From Carposina sasakii (Eukaryota; Arthropoda; Insecta; Lepidoptera; Carposinidae): a stretch of DNA of 64,000 nucleotides. This document shows, in pieces, positions 20,450 to 31,590 of the stretch. The DNA is taken from NCBI GenBank assembly GCA_014607495.2, contig CP053150.1, forward strand, positions 14,280,495 to 14,344,494, in the 5' to 3' direction. The stretch's first letter is position 1. Each line of letters begins with the position of its first letter. Below the pieces are notes generated by a model that ran no database searches, had not been told where the DNA came from, and worked only from the letters and a program-made list of their open reading frames with translations. The position numbers and the translations under genes are program-made.

Positions 20450-20770
20450 ACTTTCATATTTCTAATAAACGGTTTGATAGGATCAATATACCTGTATCCA
20501 ACAGCTTGTATGCCAAAAGACAGTACTACATTAATGCTCCGCGTCTGTATAATTTAATTAAAACTCATTTTAAAACCTATCACAAATGGAGAACATTAAC
20601 AAAGCATGATTTAATAAAGAAAATCTATGCTTGGCTCAGTGACATGGATTACAACGATACCGAAATGTTGTTTTTTACTCCTAAATAATAAGTTACTGAC
20701 ATTCCTTACAAACATATTTTAACACGCACATGCCATTACTTATACATATTCACACACCCACATACACACT

Positions 20771-20821
<51 letters not shown>

Positions 20822-21313
20822 ACGCACACACACTTACACGCATAATCAAAGAAATATTCACTCACATAACAAATAGGTACATTGATAGTTATAATCATCC
20901 TCATGCACAACAAATTCTTCACAGAAACATATAACATAATATAGTGTAATATGTTATAGTATAATATAATATGATATAATAGAATATAATATAATGATAA
21001 TAGAATTTTCAAAAATTTCATAACAAGTCCTTAATGTTATCTACCTACTTTAAATTTTTGATCTCATAAAATTGTTTATTTATTTTTAGGCAAATAAGTT
21101 AATTTAATCTAATGTAATAATAATTTAAAAATTTAAAAAAGTTTATTTCATTTTCTAGTGCCTGTATACACATTGATATGTACATTAAGGGGAACACTGT
21201 GGCCTGTAACACAGTTATAACTAACTAGCATAGGCCACAGGGCCTCTATTTTTCTAGTGTCTGTAATTTGGTACCAATAAACAATTATTATTATTATTAT
21301 TATTATTATTATT
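20450..21313 (+). mobile_element. 5'-truncated LINE inserted in the gypsy gag
   Basis: The plus strand encodes the C-terminal tail of a non-LTR retrotransposon protein (NKRFDRINIPVSNSLYAKRQ...PRLYNLIKTHF, stop at 20686-20688). It is followed by a 3' UTR with a (CA)n tract at about 20774-20832 and ends in an ATT/TTA microsatellite at 21285-21313. The insertion separates the gag ORF from its zinc knuckle and the protease. Confidence 0.75.
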
Positions 21314-22065
21314 TGGGGTTGTCGGGCGTTATGGTCGTTCTCGATCTTGATCTTGATCTGTCACGAAAATTATTGCGCCGATTATTACGAGGAAAATGCT
21401 GATAATTTATTTGTCCTCTTAAAGTTGCCACTTCCAAAGATAGTTTGTTTATCTGTGACAAAAGTTCGGTCATAATAGGTAACTGCGATTGCGTAGATAT
21501 TTCGGATATAGTTCCTGTACGAGACGTCTCCAATATCTTATCTGCGATGGTAGCCAAATTGTCGAGATTTTGATCCTGACAGACAGTAAGTACTGCGCGT
21601 ACGTTAGTCGGGAGGCGGGATATCCACAAACTTAGCAATGTCTTATCCGGCAATTTGGTGTTTTGTGCCAGTTCACGCATACGTCGTAGTAGATGTGATG
21701 GTTTTTGATCTCCCAAATCTAATTCTCCAATGAGTCTCTGGAATTGTCGTTCTTCGGATTCCTCATATTCAGCCAATAAACGATCCTTGATATGGTTTTT
21801 CCTTCGGTGGGGACAATAAAATGTCACTTATTTGTTGTATGGCTTCTCGGCTCAGCTTAGAAATCACGATACTAAATTTAGTATCCTCTCCTTGTTTCTG
21901 TGGTGCTATAATTGTCTCAAACTGGGCGAACCACAGCCTCGGCATTTCCATCCAGAAATTAGGTATCTTGTCTGACAATGATATAGCTGCGACTTCAGTC
22001 GTCGCTGCTGCTGGTACTGGTACTAGGGATGTTGGTAGTACAGTGTGTGCATATTCTGGGTTCAT
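21309..22065 (-). pseudogene. Gypsy gag, frameshifted
   Basis: Two overlapping frames cover the capsid: 22065-21769 (IPNFWMEMPRLWFAQFETII, LSREAIQQISDILLSPP) and 21827-21309 (RFQRLIGELDLGDQKPSHLL, LWISRLPTNVRAVL), ending in an arginine/serine-rich tail. A frameshift near 21790 breaks the gene. The RS-rich tail stops where the LINE tail begins. Gag would form the particle that packages element RNA. Confidence 0.82.
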
Positions 22066-22123
22066 CTTAGCGAATCACTTCTTGAAGTAGTTACTTGACT
22101 TGTTTCTTCTCAGGGTCACCGAT

Positions 22124-22799
22124 TGTAGTGGTTTATAGGAAGCTGTGTTGGTTACTTTCAGAGATGTTGATAAAAAGATAAGTAAACGGTGATTAAGATA
22201 TATTTTCTTACATTTATATGATAAATATTGCTTAGACATTATAATCAGTTTATTGACTTGACCGGCTTAATTATAACATACTAGTGGACGCCTGCGACTC
22301 CGTCCGCGTGAACTACAGAAAAAATAAAATGTCGAAATTATCCGGGATAAAAACATTTTCCCGGGATAAAAAGTAGCCTATATGTTAATTGGGACCTATC
22401 ACAATATATTTCTGAAAACTGCATCGAAATCGGTTCAGCCGTTTCTGAGATTAGCGTGCACAAACGCACAGACAAACCTACAGACAAAAATTCAAAAAAT
22501 CATTATTTTGGGTACTATTGTGTTAATAAAGGTCTTCTATAATATTTTTTCTCATTTATCTTCCATTAAGAAATCCCATACAAACTTTCAACCTCTATTT
22601 CAACCCCTTCATCCCTTTTTTTCGAAATAAAAAGTAGCCTATGTTCTGTCTCAGGGTCTAAAGATTGTCTGTACCAAATTTCATCAAAATCGGTTGCGAG
22701 GTTTAAGCGGAAAAGCGTAACAGACAGACAGACAGACAGACAGAGTTACTTTCGCATTTATAATATTAGTTGGGATAGTTGACGAAGCACTATATACGA
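22124..22799 (-). repeat. Gypsy 5' LTR, split by a Helitron
   Basis: Starts TGTAGTGGTTTATAGGAAGC like the other LTR, is interrupted at 22281-22775, and resumes with TAGTTGACGAAGCACTATA. Small deletions relative to the 3' LTR are visible. GTATG follows at 22800-22804. Confidence 0.85.
22281..22775 (-). mobile_element. Non-autonomous Helitron inserted in the gypsy LTR
   Basis: On the minus strand it begins TCCCAACTAATATTATAAAT and ends GGCGTCCACTAG, between host A and T. A (GTCT)n-like tract follows the 5' end. This combination is typical of LEP1-type Helitrons of Lepidoptera. It postdates the gypsy insertion. Confidence 0.85.
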
Positions 22800-23052
22800 G
22801 TATGTATAAAATATGATTATATCTGCATTCTACAAAAGCTACGGGCTCGCAACCGCGGCGGACGCGGGTTAAAATCGCTCCGTGAGTCCTTAGTAATGGG
22901 ATAAGGGCAGCAAGATGATGATTTTTTAGTATGAACACTTTCACCAGTTCATAAAATGGGCAATTTTCTATGTATATACTGGTTACATTGCATTTTGTAT
23001 GTACCTAATGTCCTGTCCCTATCACCGGCCACGCTCGCTATATTTCTACACC

Positions 23053-23330
23053 ATACATGTTTTTAACCCCCGACGCAAAAACGACGGAGTGTTATAAGTT
23101 TGACGTGTCTGTGTGTGTAAATGTGTATGTATCTGTCTGTGGCATCGTAGCTCCCAAACGGATGATCCGATTTTAATGCGGTTTTTTTGTTTGAAAGGTA
23201 TATCAGTCGAGAGTGTTCTTAGCTATGTTTGGTGGAAATCGGTTCAGGTCTTCAAGGTCATCAGGTCGTTTGTTAGGTGTGATAGGAATGTTATACGCTC
23301 AGTTTGCTTGCAAGCATACGAGTATGTGTG
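23053..23330 (+). repeat. Interspersed repeat starting CCCCCGACGCAAAAACGACG
   Basis: The start and the motifs GTTATAAGTTTGACGTGTCT and GGCATCGTAGCTCCCAAACG are those of a repeat I know as common in moth genomes. No second copy is in this window, and it has no credible ORF. Confidence 0.5.
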
Positions 23331-23374
23331 ATCTGACATTTGAAACACTAATGTCTTCTGGAACCACTGACTGG

Positions 23375-23725
23375 TCTGCTGTTAGGGCTCGAAGATAGGA
23401 GACGTGCCTTTTAGTAAACCCATCGAGTTTGGGCTCGTTGGATTTGTCTTAACTAGTTCTCTTTATTCACTATGGGTGCGCCCACCCCCGGGCCCTAATG
23501 TAACGCCTAATACAATTTCATTTATAGTTCTCTTTATGTTTCTAATTGACGAGGACCTGATGCTGGAAATCTGGAACCTCTGAGCTGGTCTGATGATAGG
23601 GCTCGAAGGTAGGAGACGTAACCCTGATCTACCTTTTAGTAAACCCATCGAGTTTGGGATCATTGAATTTGTCTTGACTGGTTCTCTTCATGTTTCTAAT
23701 TGACGAGGACCTGATGCTGGAAATG
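23375..23725 (+). repeat. Imperfect tandem duplication
   Basis: Blocks such as TTTTAGTAAACCCATCGAGT and AATTGACGAGGACCTGATGC each occur twice, about 155-220 bp apart with indels. No function is apparent. Confidence 0.65.
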
Positions 23726-24439
23726 GGATGGGCGGATGAAACCCTGGAATGCCGCAATGAAACGGATAAACCGATTTATATTTTTGCTGAAAATCTAGAA
23801 TGACCAAAGTTTAATCTTTATTGTTTCTTAATCTCTGCAATTCTCCCAGAGCCAGTTTGTCATGAGGATTGTTAAACAGATTCCTTTGGTCGAGATCGCA
23901 TATAGCGACCCCATCTAAACTTTTCTAATGTTCTTGTGCTTCTAACGTTAGGATAATAAATTAGAGCGGTCCCCCTACGCGACAAAATTTAATCAAAAAT
24001 TTCATACGTACGGTCAACAGCAGGCCAAGATAACCATTTGCAGATCAAAATTAGCGGTTATGCCTCCGACATAAAGATGGCACAAAGTCCCGAGTAGATA
24101 GTCTGCCATGCTTTAGTTGGTACTTACGTAGTGTTAAAAGTTATTTTTTGCTTTTTATATGGTTTAGCATTTTATACCTTCAAGCATTTTATACAGTCAA
24201 GCTTAGGGGTCAAGCAAGACACATTTAACACCGACACGTGTCGACACTAGTGGTGTTCAAAAAGGCCATATTCTCGGAACGCGTGCAAGTGATGTGCTAC
24301 ATGCAAATGTATGCAATGCGCGCTATTTTTTCCATGACGATATAACGTTACGAGTTGCGATTATTACCAAATATGTAGTTCCTTTTAACGGTGGCGCTAG
24401 TTGCCTAGTGTATGATTATGTAATCTATATAACTGCACA

Positions 24440-24760
24440 CAAAAAATGTTAGTTCCAGAATTGGGCACCGGAGCAATTCTATGAAACAAACTGTTACGTT
24501 CTATATCACAATAGGTACCAATACACCACAATAAAGGGTCACGAATACGAACGAACCTCTATTCTAAACTGTTAGGTTCTATATCTATAATCACGTCACT
24601 GGTTCTATATCACCAATACCAATATCCCGCAAATCACAAGTCACGAATGAATGAATATGACCGAATGAATATGCTATATGCTTTTCATAGCTGGTTACGT
24701 TCTATATCACAATACCAATTTCACGCCAATGACAAGTCACGAATACGCAATATTTTATTT
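24440..24760 (+). repeat. Degenerate tandem repeat with GTTCTATATCAC units
   Basis: GTTCTATATCAC followed by ATACCAAT and a CAAGTCACGAAT block recurs three to four times with spacers of roughly 80-120 bp. Confidence 0.5.
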
Positions 24761-25087
24761 GTATTCATATTCATATTAACTGGTAGCTGTTGATATTGGT
24801 AGTCCGATGGTAGGGAACGAATATTACAATTCTGCCGGAAAACTAAAACACAGACAAAAGTTAAAGAAAATACATTTTTTTTACATACGGATTTTTTTAG
24901 AAATCAGTGTTTATTTTCAAATTACATTAATAGAAAACCATTTCTAAATTATACTGATATTATACTGATACAGTAATTGACAAAATATTTTTCACATTTT
25001 TTGATAGCCGAGTCTAAAGAAATTATCGATATTGACTACGTCACTATATATTTTTTCTATTTGTGGTAACCCTTTATCTGTCACTTG

Positions 25088-25577
25088 CTTGTCAGTTTCA
25101 TCATCATCATTGACAGCCCTGAGAAGTCCACTGTTGGACATAGGCCTCCCCCAACAACCTCCACTCCGACCGGTCGGAAGCAGCCTGCATCCAACCGACG
25201 CCCGCAACCTTGGCCAGGTCATCCGTCCACCTCGCGGGTGGCCTTCCCACGCTGCGCTTGCCGATACGTGGTATCCACTCTAGAACTTTCCGACTCCATC
25301 GGCCATCAGTTCTTCGAGCTATGTGCCCTGCCCATTGCCACTTCAGCTTGCTGGACCGTTCAGCTATGTCGGTGATCTTTGTACGTCTGCGAATCTCCTC
25401 ATTTCTGATTCGATCACGCAGAGAGATCCCAAGCATAGCTCTCTTCATCGCTCGCTGTGCGATCCTGAGCTTTTTTATGAGGCACATAGTTAGAGACCAC
25501 GTCTCGGCACCGTAGGTCATCACCGGCAGCACGCACTGGTTGAATATCTTCGTCTTTAAGGACTGGGGTATTAGCAA
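25088..25577 (-). pseudogene. RTE-type LINE, 3' terminal fragment
   Basis: The minus strand encodes 156 residues of an RT C-terminal region: FNQCVLPVMTYGAETWSLT, QRAMKRAMLGISLRDRIRN, WAGHIARRTDGRWSRKVLEW and VGRPPARWTDDL, ending QQWTSQGCQ. After the stop comes the repeated TGATGATGATGA tail typical of RTE elements. The RT core and endonuclease are missing. Confidence 0.85.
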
Positions 25578-25606
25578 GTAAGCTTGTCAGTTTAGTCTCT
25601 CGAATT

Positions 25607-26283
25607 CCATCATAAATTCTGAACTAATTTTTACTAAAGACAATGGCTGTATGGGCTTAGTTCCCCTTGCCTTTCCTTTGGGATAAACCAAACAATAAAA
25701 ATAGTTTTTAGAGTAGAGTTTTTAGGGATTCGGCGGGAAAAGCTGGAAGGGAGCGGGTGATTTTCCCGACGTTTCCATTCATCATTATCATCCCATAAAT
25801 TCAGAAATCATTTACTAAAGACAATGGCTGTATGGGCTTAGTTCCCCTTGCCTTTCCTTCGGGATAAACTAAAAAAAAAAAAGAGTTTTTAGGGGGATTC
25901 GGCGGGAAAAGCTGGAAGGGAGCGGGTGTAATTTTCTTGTGAAAATCAAAATTTATTTGTAGATGGCTTGCATGTGTCCGTAAAGTGATGTTTTCTGGTA
26001 GATAAGTTATATTTTGTTTACTTATGATGCGAATCTCGTGCGTGTCTGTCTAGGTAGGCTAAGTAAAACTTTAGTCGGAATACGATCCCTTCATGGGCTC
26101 ATGTAAGTTGTTTCTGCAATTCTTTTTGATCTTTACTAATTTTACACCCATTCTTGAGGAATTTCTTTACGTTTCCATTCATCATCATCAATATCATCCA
26201 TCATAAATTCAGAAATCATTTACTAAAGACAATGGCTGTATGGGCTCAGTTCCCCTTGCCTTTCCTTCGGGATAAACTAAAAA
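25607..26283 (+). repeat. Array of poly(A)-tailed 0.4-kb retroposon copies (partial, deleted, full)
   Basis: Three units lie head to tail. The consensus starts GATTCGGCGGGAAAAGCTGG and ends CCTTCGGGATAAACTAAAAA with an A-tail. Unit 1 is a 3' part, unit 2 (25733-25880) has an internal deletion, unit 3 (25908-26283) is nearly full length. Other copies lie at 28030, 35642, 56435, 56876, 57290 and 63385. Confidence 0.8.
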
Positions 26284-26432
26284 AAAAGAATTTTTAGGTT
26301 ATGTTATGTGTAGGTTCATGTAAAGTTCATGTATAATTAAAATCTTTCATAATAATAATATGTATCTGAAGTCAATGATTTTTTTTCTATAAAGGGTAAA
26401 ATAATGTTGAGCATATAGTTTTCTTAACAATT

Positions 26433-26600
26433 ATGCGAATTTATAAACCTCGAGGGTTAACAAAAAGTCATATTGCATTGGCTACTTTATTAGGTTTCTT
26501 TGGAGGAATCTACATCTGGAAACCTTTATTTCAGGAATATTTAATAAAAACTAAAGCTATAAAAACACCTGAAACCACTGAAACGACTGGTGAAATCTGA
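26433..26600 (+). CDS. PIGBOS1: PIGBOS1-like mitochondrial outer-membrane microprotein
   Basis: 55 codons, ATG to TGA. The protein is MRIYKPRGLTKSHIALATLL with the span ATLLGFFGGIYIWKPLFQEY, a basic stretch and a threonine/glutamate-rich tail. Length, the single hydrophobic helix and the pattern LTxxxxxxATxLGxxGGxYIxxPxFxxY match human PIGBOS1 (54 residues), which sits in the mitochondrial outer membrane and contacts the ER protein CLCC1. A second small ORF starts 14 bp after the stop, so both are probably on one mRNA. A short upstream ATG (26404) ends before this start. Similarity is judged by eye. Confidence 0.78.
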   Translation: MRIYKPRGLTKSHIALATLLGFFGGIYIWKPLFQEYLIKTKAIKTPETTETTGEI

Positions 26601-26614
26601 TAATTTCATCTATA

Positions 26615-26836
26615 ATGGCCGACGGACCTTTACGGCGTTGGTTTCGAAATTCTAGTCCTTTAGTAAAGACTCTCATGGCAATATCTATCACTTCTGCAAT
26701 ATTCGTTACCCATAGGTTGGTTTATTCACCTTATGTAAGGAGGGAGCGATATAGGCGCGCTGAAGAGTATGCAGAAATAATTTTACAACATGAAGGAACA
26801 GATGAAGTCTCCAATGGACAACATGCCATACTCTAA
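26615..26836 (+). CDS. Second small membrane-protein ORF of a likely bicistronic mRNA
   Basis: 73 codons, start ATG 14 bp after the PIGBOS1-like stop. The protein begins MADGPLRRWFRNSS, has one hydrophobic span (LVKTLMAISITSAIFVTH) at about residues 16-33, then a strongly basic RRERYRRAEEYAE and an acidic end. There is no signal peptide. The layout resembles small mitochondrial inner-membrane assembly proteins, but I cannot name the family. A polyadenylation signal AATAAA follows at 26958. Leaky scanning or reinitiation would be needed to translate it from the same mRNA. Confidence 0.7.
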   Translation: MADGPLRRWFRNSSPLVKTLMAISITSAIFVTHRLVYSPYVRRERYRRAEEYAEIILQHEGTDEVSNGQHAIL

Positions 26837-26964
26837 GATTCTCTCAAATTAAAGATTGTATACCTATAGATATATTAATTATGTAGATAAAAGATACTAG
26901 TTAGAATATTATACATTTAAGCAGTTATTTAATCTTTTATTTATGTATAGTATGTAGAATAAAA

Positions 26965-27727
26965 TATTGATATCTTATAAACTTCACCCTTATCTGAACT
27001 AAAGAATAGAACATTACCTAGTGATATGAAATAACTATGACATTATTTAGTCAAGTATATTTATATTTGGATGATTTTTTTATTATTTATATTTTTGACC
27101 CATTGATAAAATCTGATAAAAAAATTTATCAAAATAATCAAAAATGCCCCTTGAATTAGTTTATTGTTGTTTTAAAAGCAAAGCTATGTTGCACATTATT
27201 AATTGTACTCGTTGTGCAACTTTAGGCAAATTGTTTTCTGATAAATATGCAACCAAACCCAGTCTATCTCCCTGATGGAACAAAATAGGTATCAAGGTTT
27301 AAGTCTGATTGATCAACCCCTTTCCACAGATGTGTTAATACCTAGTACTTTTGACTTTGACCTCACTTTTGACCATCGGGATAAGAAACTATTAGTACCC
27401 TTGCCCAATCTAAAGGTGTCAACCTCTATTACATGATGTCAATATTAATAATTTAATGATAACAAAAAAATAAAAAAGCGGCTAAGTGCGAGTCAGACTC
27501 GCCCAAGAAGGGTACCCTAGATGCTGGATAATGTATGTATCTACCGACATATATTATCATCGGATTTCAGCATCAAAAATAACTTTGTATTTCATCGATT
27601 TGGTAAATGTGCTATCTACGAAACTACCAATCGCACATTTGAAACCCTTTTTCTTTTGACAGTATATTGACTAGGTATCACAAACTAAGTAGAGATGTTT
27701 TAGGTATGTACCTATTGTGAAAAGGAA
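26965..27727. other. Intergenic, no feature recognised
   Basis: AT-rich DNA without an ORF or repeat that could be supported. Confidence 0.35.
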
Positions 27728-27999
27728 TCTATACATATAATAAAAATATAACGGATCGCTGTCTGTACATGGAAGATATATGAGAAAAAATATTATAGGA
27801 GACCTTTATCAACACAATAGAACCCAAAACGATGATTTTTGGAATTTTTGTGTTTGTCTGTGCGTTTGTGCACGATAATCTCAGAAACGGCAGTACCGAT
27901 TTCGATGCAGTTTTCAGGAATATATTGTGATAGGTGTTTTATCCCGGATAATTTCGACATTTTGTTTTTCTGTAGTCCAAGCGGACGGAGTTCCACTAG
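27728..27999 (+). mobile_element. Non-autonomous Helitron (LEP1-like), 272 bp
   Basis: Starts TCTATACATATAATAAAA and ends TCCACTAG, flanked by A and T. Closely similar to 2263-2540, but the terminal hairpin is shortened, reading GCGGACGGAGTTCCACTAG. Confidence 0.8.
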
Positions 28000-28029
28000 T
28001 TTAGGAATAATAACACATTTTATACCTTA

Positions 28030-28401
28030 TGCTCAGGGTTTATCCCGAAGGAAACGCAAGGATAACCAAGCCCATACAGCCATTGTCTTTAGTAAATGAT
28101 TTCTGAATTTATGATGAATGGAAACGTCGGGAAAATCCTCAAAAATGGGTCTAAAATTAGTCAAGATCAAAAAGAATTGCAGAAACAACTTACATGAGCC
28201 CATGAAGAAATCGTATTCCGATAGTTTTACTTAGCTTACCTGCACATAAAACCATGCACACACACTAAATACAAGTAAATAAAATGTAACTTATCTACCA
28301 GAAAACATCACTTGATGGACACATGCAAACCATTTACAAATAATTTTGATTTTCAGAAGAAAATTACACCCGCTCCCTTCCAGCTTTTCTCGTCGAATCC
28401 C
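28030..28401 (-). repeat. Poly(A)-tailed 0.4-kb retroposon copy
   Basis: Runs on the minus strand from GGGATTCGACGAGAAAAGCT to a GGATAAACCC end; the A-tail is lost. Core blocks such as TTTTCTGGTAGATAAGTTAC match the other copies. Confidence 0.75.
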
Positions 28402-28460
28402 GAATGGAACTTGCAACTTTTGGTCCCGTGGGCAAGGACCCTCATTGTTCCTCGTTTAAT

Positions 28461-28624
28461 TAAGGGTCGGTTCACATCTGACGGAACATGCATCGCGTAA
28501 CGCCAAGAACAATGTATAGAAAAACGCTCAACCGATGATACGTTAGTGCGTCGAGCGCATACGTTTGCCTGTAGCTGGAGATACGCTCGACGCATCTTTT
28601 CCGTCAGATATGAACCGACCCTTA
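28461..28624. mobile_element. 164-bp MITE, TAAGGGTCGGTTCACATCTG family
   Basis: The ends TAAGGGTCGGTTCACATCTG and the inverted complement at the right (CAGATATGAACCGACCCTTA) are nearly perfect over 25 bp. Ends flanked by TAA/TTA suggest PIF/Harbinger, but the duplication cannot be told from the palindrome. Confidence 0.75.
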
Positions 28625-28971
28625 TTCAGAATGGAACAAAATAATTAATTTTTAAATAGAACGAAAATATGCAGCTTTTATTTTATTGATTATTCCTCAA
28701 TTCATCTAACCAACTGATAAGGGTGTAGAAAAAAGAAAATAAATTACATTGGAGGCTACCTTTATTTCTATGAATTTACACTTTAGTTGCAGTCATAACA
28801 AAATATTTCAGATATATGTATAACCTTATAAATTATAAAATAATGTTACATTATAAGCCTTGTAAAAAATATAGAAAAGGAATGGAGTTTGTAGCCCTTT
28901 TTCCTTCTGAACACCTTTCGGTGAATGAAGTATCGCAGTTGAATAAAGAATTGTGCTGTAATCAGTGCTAG

Positions 28972-30363
28972 CTACTTCTTGCCCTTGCTAGCCTTTTCTG
29001 CAGCTTTGGTGACCTTGCCACCTCCAGCTTCCTTGAAGTTTACAGCTTTTATTACTCCTACAGCCACAGTCTGCCTCATGTCACGTACAGCAAAACGACC
29101 TAGAGGGGGGAATTCCTGGAAGGACTCCACACACAGAGGTTTGGATGGTACTAGGTTAACAATGGCAGCATCTCCAGACTTAATAGATTTAGGGTTATCT
29201 TCAGTTGATTTACCAGTACGACGGTCAACCTTTTCTTTGATTTCCGCAAATTTGCAGGCAATATGGGCTGTGTGGCAATCAAGTACAGGTGTGTAGCCAT
29301 TTGAGATTTGACCAGGGTGATTGAGTACAATAACCTGGGCTGTGAAGTCAGCAGCTCCCTTGGGTGGGTTGTTCTTGGAGTCGCCAGCGACATATCCACG
29401 ACGCAACTCCTTGACGGAGACGTTCTTTACGTTGAAACCAACATTGTCTCCGGGGACAGCCTCTTGAAGGGCTTCGTGGTGCATCTCAACAGACTTAACT
29501 TCAGTGGTGAGCATGGCAGGTGCGAATACCACAATGGTACCAGGCTTGAGAATACCAGTCTCAACTCGGCCTACTGGTACTGTTCCAATACCACCAATTT
29601 TGTATACATCTTGAAGTGGAAGACGGAGGGCCTTGTCTGTGGGGCGGGCTGGGGGAAGGATGGCGTCCAAAGCCTCAATCAGGCATTTGCCGTCAGCCTT
29701 ACCTTCCTTGCGCTCTACATTCCATCCCTTGAACCAAGGCATCTTGGTGGAAGCTTCCAACATATTGTCTCCGTGCCAGCCAGAAATGGGGACGAAAGCA
29801 ACAGCAGCTGGGTTGTAACCGATTTTCTTGATGTAGGAAGATACTTCCTTCTTTATTTCCTCAAAGCGGGATTCGCTGTATGGGGGTTCAGTAGAGTCCA
29901 TTTTGTTAACTCCAACAATCAGCTGCTTGACACCGAGTGTGAAGGCGAGCAGGGCGTGCTCACGAGTCTGACCGTTCTTGGAAATACCAGCTTCGAACTC
30001 ACCAGTACCGGCGGCGACGATCAATACAGCGCAATCAGCTTGAGAGGTACCTGTGATCATGTTCTTGATGAAATCTCTGTGTCCAGGGGCATCAATGATG
30101 GTGACATAGTATTTTGCGGTTTCGAACTTCCACAGGGCAATATCGATGGTGATACCACGTTCACGCTCAGCTTTCAGTTTGTCCAATACCCAGGCATATT
30201 TGAAGGAACCCTTGCCCATTTCCTGGGCCTCCTTCTCGAACTTCTCGATGGTACGTTTGTCGATACCACCACATTTGTAGATCAAGTGGCCGGTGGTGGT
30301 GGACTTGCCAGAGTCGACGTGTCCAATGACGACAATGTTGATGTGAATCTTTTCCTTTCCCAT
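28972..30363 (-). CDS. eEF1A: Elongation factor 1-alpha
   Basis: 463 codons in one exon, the usual insect length. G-domain motifs: GHVDSGKST (P-loop), [12 protein letters not shown] (G3), [12 protein letters not shown] (G4); then domains 2 and 3 with [31 protein letters not shown] and the lysine-rich end KASKGKK. The protein delivers aminoacyl-tRNA to the ribosome with GTP. There is no stop, frameshift or poly(A) scar, and the coding part is intronless as expected for Lepidoptera. An acceptor TTCTAG lies just before 30374, so a 5' UTR intron exists. A polyadenylation signal (TTTATT on the plus strand) is near 28762. It is therefore taken as the functional gene and not a processed copy. Confidence 0.97.
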   Translation of the reverse strand: MGKEKIHINIVVIGHVDSGKSTTTGHLIYKCGGIDKRTIEKFEKEAQEMGKGSFKYAWVLDKLKAERERGITIDIALWKFETAKYYVTIIDAPGHRDFIKNMITGTSQADCAVLIVAAGTGEFEAGISKNGQTREHALLAFTLGVKQLIVGVNKMDSTEPPYSESRFEEIKKEVSSYIKKIGYNPAAVAFVPISGWHGDNMLEASTKMPWFKGWNVERKEGKADGKCLIEALDAILPPARPTDKALRLPLQDVYKIGGIGTVPVGRVETGILKPGTIVVFAPAMLTTEVKSVEMHHEALQEAVPGDNVGFNVKNVSVKELRRGYVAGDSKNNPPKGAADFTAQVIVLNHPGQISNGYTPVLDCHTAHIACKFAEIKEKVDRRTGKSTEDNPKSIKSGDAAIVNLVPSKPLCVESFQEFPPLGRFAVRDMRQTVAVGVIKAVNFKEAGGGKVTKAAEKASKGKK

Positions 30364-31008
30364 TTTTGGTTATTCTAGAACAAAACAAAATAACTTATAA
30401 ACTTTGGCTTAATAACCTAACAAAAACAAAGATTCTGGGTCCCGGCAGATGGAAGGTCACTGCGAGTCGACACGGCTAATGCCGGCAATATGGCGCCCGC
30501 ATGGCCGCCTCGCCCTATCTTGACATTTCACAATGAATGTCGGCCATTATGGTGAAATAATAGAAAAATCTAATAAAACCACGTGTAGAAATGTAATAGC
30601 AAATTATTAATGATATTTATAAAGAGAATGTACAGTTCCATTTAAGGAAAATACGAAAAACAGGTGTTGACAACCACGTGGTGATGAGAACCGGTCGATC
30701 GGTGTGCGGTGACGCGTAAGCACTGCCACAAAGCTTTTGAATATCGAATAAAAATTTATTTTAACGTAAACAAAAGAAGATTATTATAAATTGAAGTGAT
30801 TTAACACGTTCTATTAACAAAGATGACATTCATTTCAGTCAATGTACATTATTATTACACCATATTGCGGCTTTGTAAGACGTGTTAATTTAAACAAAAA
30901 AGACAGCCCAAATACGTTTACACAAAGGGATAATTATTTTACTGTTTTCTGAGAATAACACTGGATATGGATTTTGCACTGCACTTTAAAATTTCTTCTG
31001 ACACTCAC

Positions 31009-31100
31009 CACGGATTCCTACGTGTATAATCCGAGAAAGACTCCAACAGAATGAACGAGAAATGGGTTTTCTTTCTACTGGAAGAATGAGAAATCACTTC
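31009..31100 (-). other. Likely non-coding first exon of EF-1alpha
   Basis: On the minus strand a pyrimidine-rich start (TTTCTCATTCTTCCAG) resembles a TOP-type transcription start of translation-factor genes. The exon ends CCGTG|GTGAGT, donor at 31008-31007. It would splice to the acceptor at 30376-30375, giving an intron of about 630 bp. The exact transcription start is not determined. Confidence 0.6.
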
Positions 31101-31494
31101 CGGTTTAAATGATTACCATGTAAGAACTGAGAAGTCCCAAGTTTTTCAAAAACCTAATGTTAAATGAATATTAATAGGAAGATAGTTCAGATTAACAATG
31201 AATAAACATGAAACTGCCAAGGTGTAAAAAGTGCAAATACATTGCCAGTGCTACTAATAAAAATATTTTCATTTACGTGTTTTGCAATTCTATCTACGCC
31301 ATTAAATACTGCGTAATAGGTAATTAAATAATGTGTCCTATCGTAATATTTTGATAATAGACAAATTATTTTGTACTGAACCTGTAGAACGGAATGAAAG
31401 AATTTGTAAGTATAAATAACATATTACACCATTAAAATGTTACGCTATTTAGCTACGTAGGTCTCCTGAGAGGTTCATCAGAACTTAATTTATC

Positions 31495-31590
31495 ATCATG
31501 TAGGCACCATGTGGTTCTATCGGCCCTTAGTGCTCTGCCTACCCCGTAAGGGATAAAGGCGTGATTATATGTATGTATGTATGTAGGTAG
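31495..31590 (+). repeat. SINE-like fragment
   Basis: The stretch CTATCGGCCCTTAGTGCTCT followed by GCCTACCCCGTAAGGGATAA and a (GTAT)n end matches a repeat that I know as common in moth genomes. No second copy is in this window. Confidence 0.4.

Larger units (their letters stand above)
16503..22799 (-). mobile_element. Ty3/gypsy LTR retrotransposon with nested insertions
   Basis: On the minus strand the order is 5' LTR (22124-22799, split by a Helitron), gag, LINE insertion, protease, RT-RNase H-integrase, a small membrane ORF, polypurine tract and 3' LTR (16503-16723). The order RT-RNase H-integrase defines Ty3/gypsy. LTRs are closely similar but differ by indels. No env of retroviral size is present. 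Gag is frameshifted and interrupted, so the copy is dead, while pol remains open. Confidence 0.93.

Noticed and set aside
20770..21021. 83-codon ORF over the (CA)n tract
   Set aside because: Translation of a microsatellite.
28972..30363. EF-1alpha as a processed pseudogene
   Set aside because: The frame is perfect, a 5' UTR intron is present and no poly(A) scar is seen; lepidopteran EF-1alpha is normally intronless in its coding part.
29308..30378. 356-codon ORF opposite EF-1alpha
   Set aside because: Shadow of the highly biased EF-1alpha codons; no protein motif.
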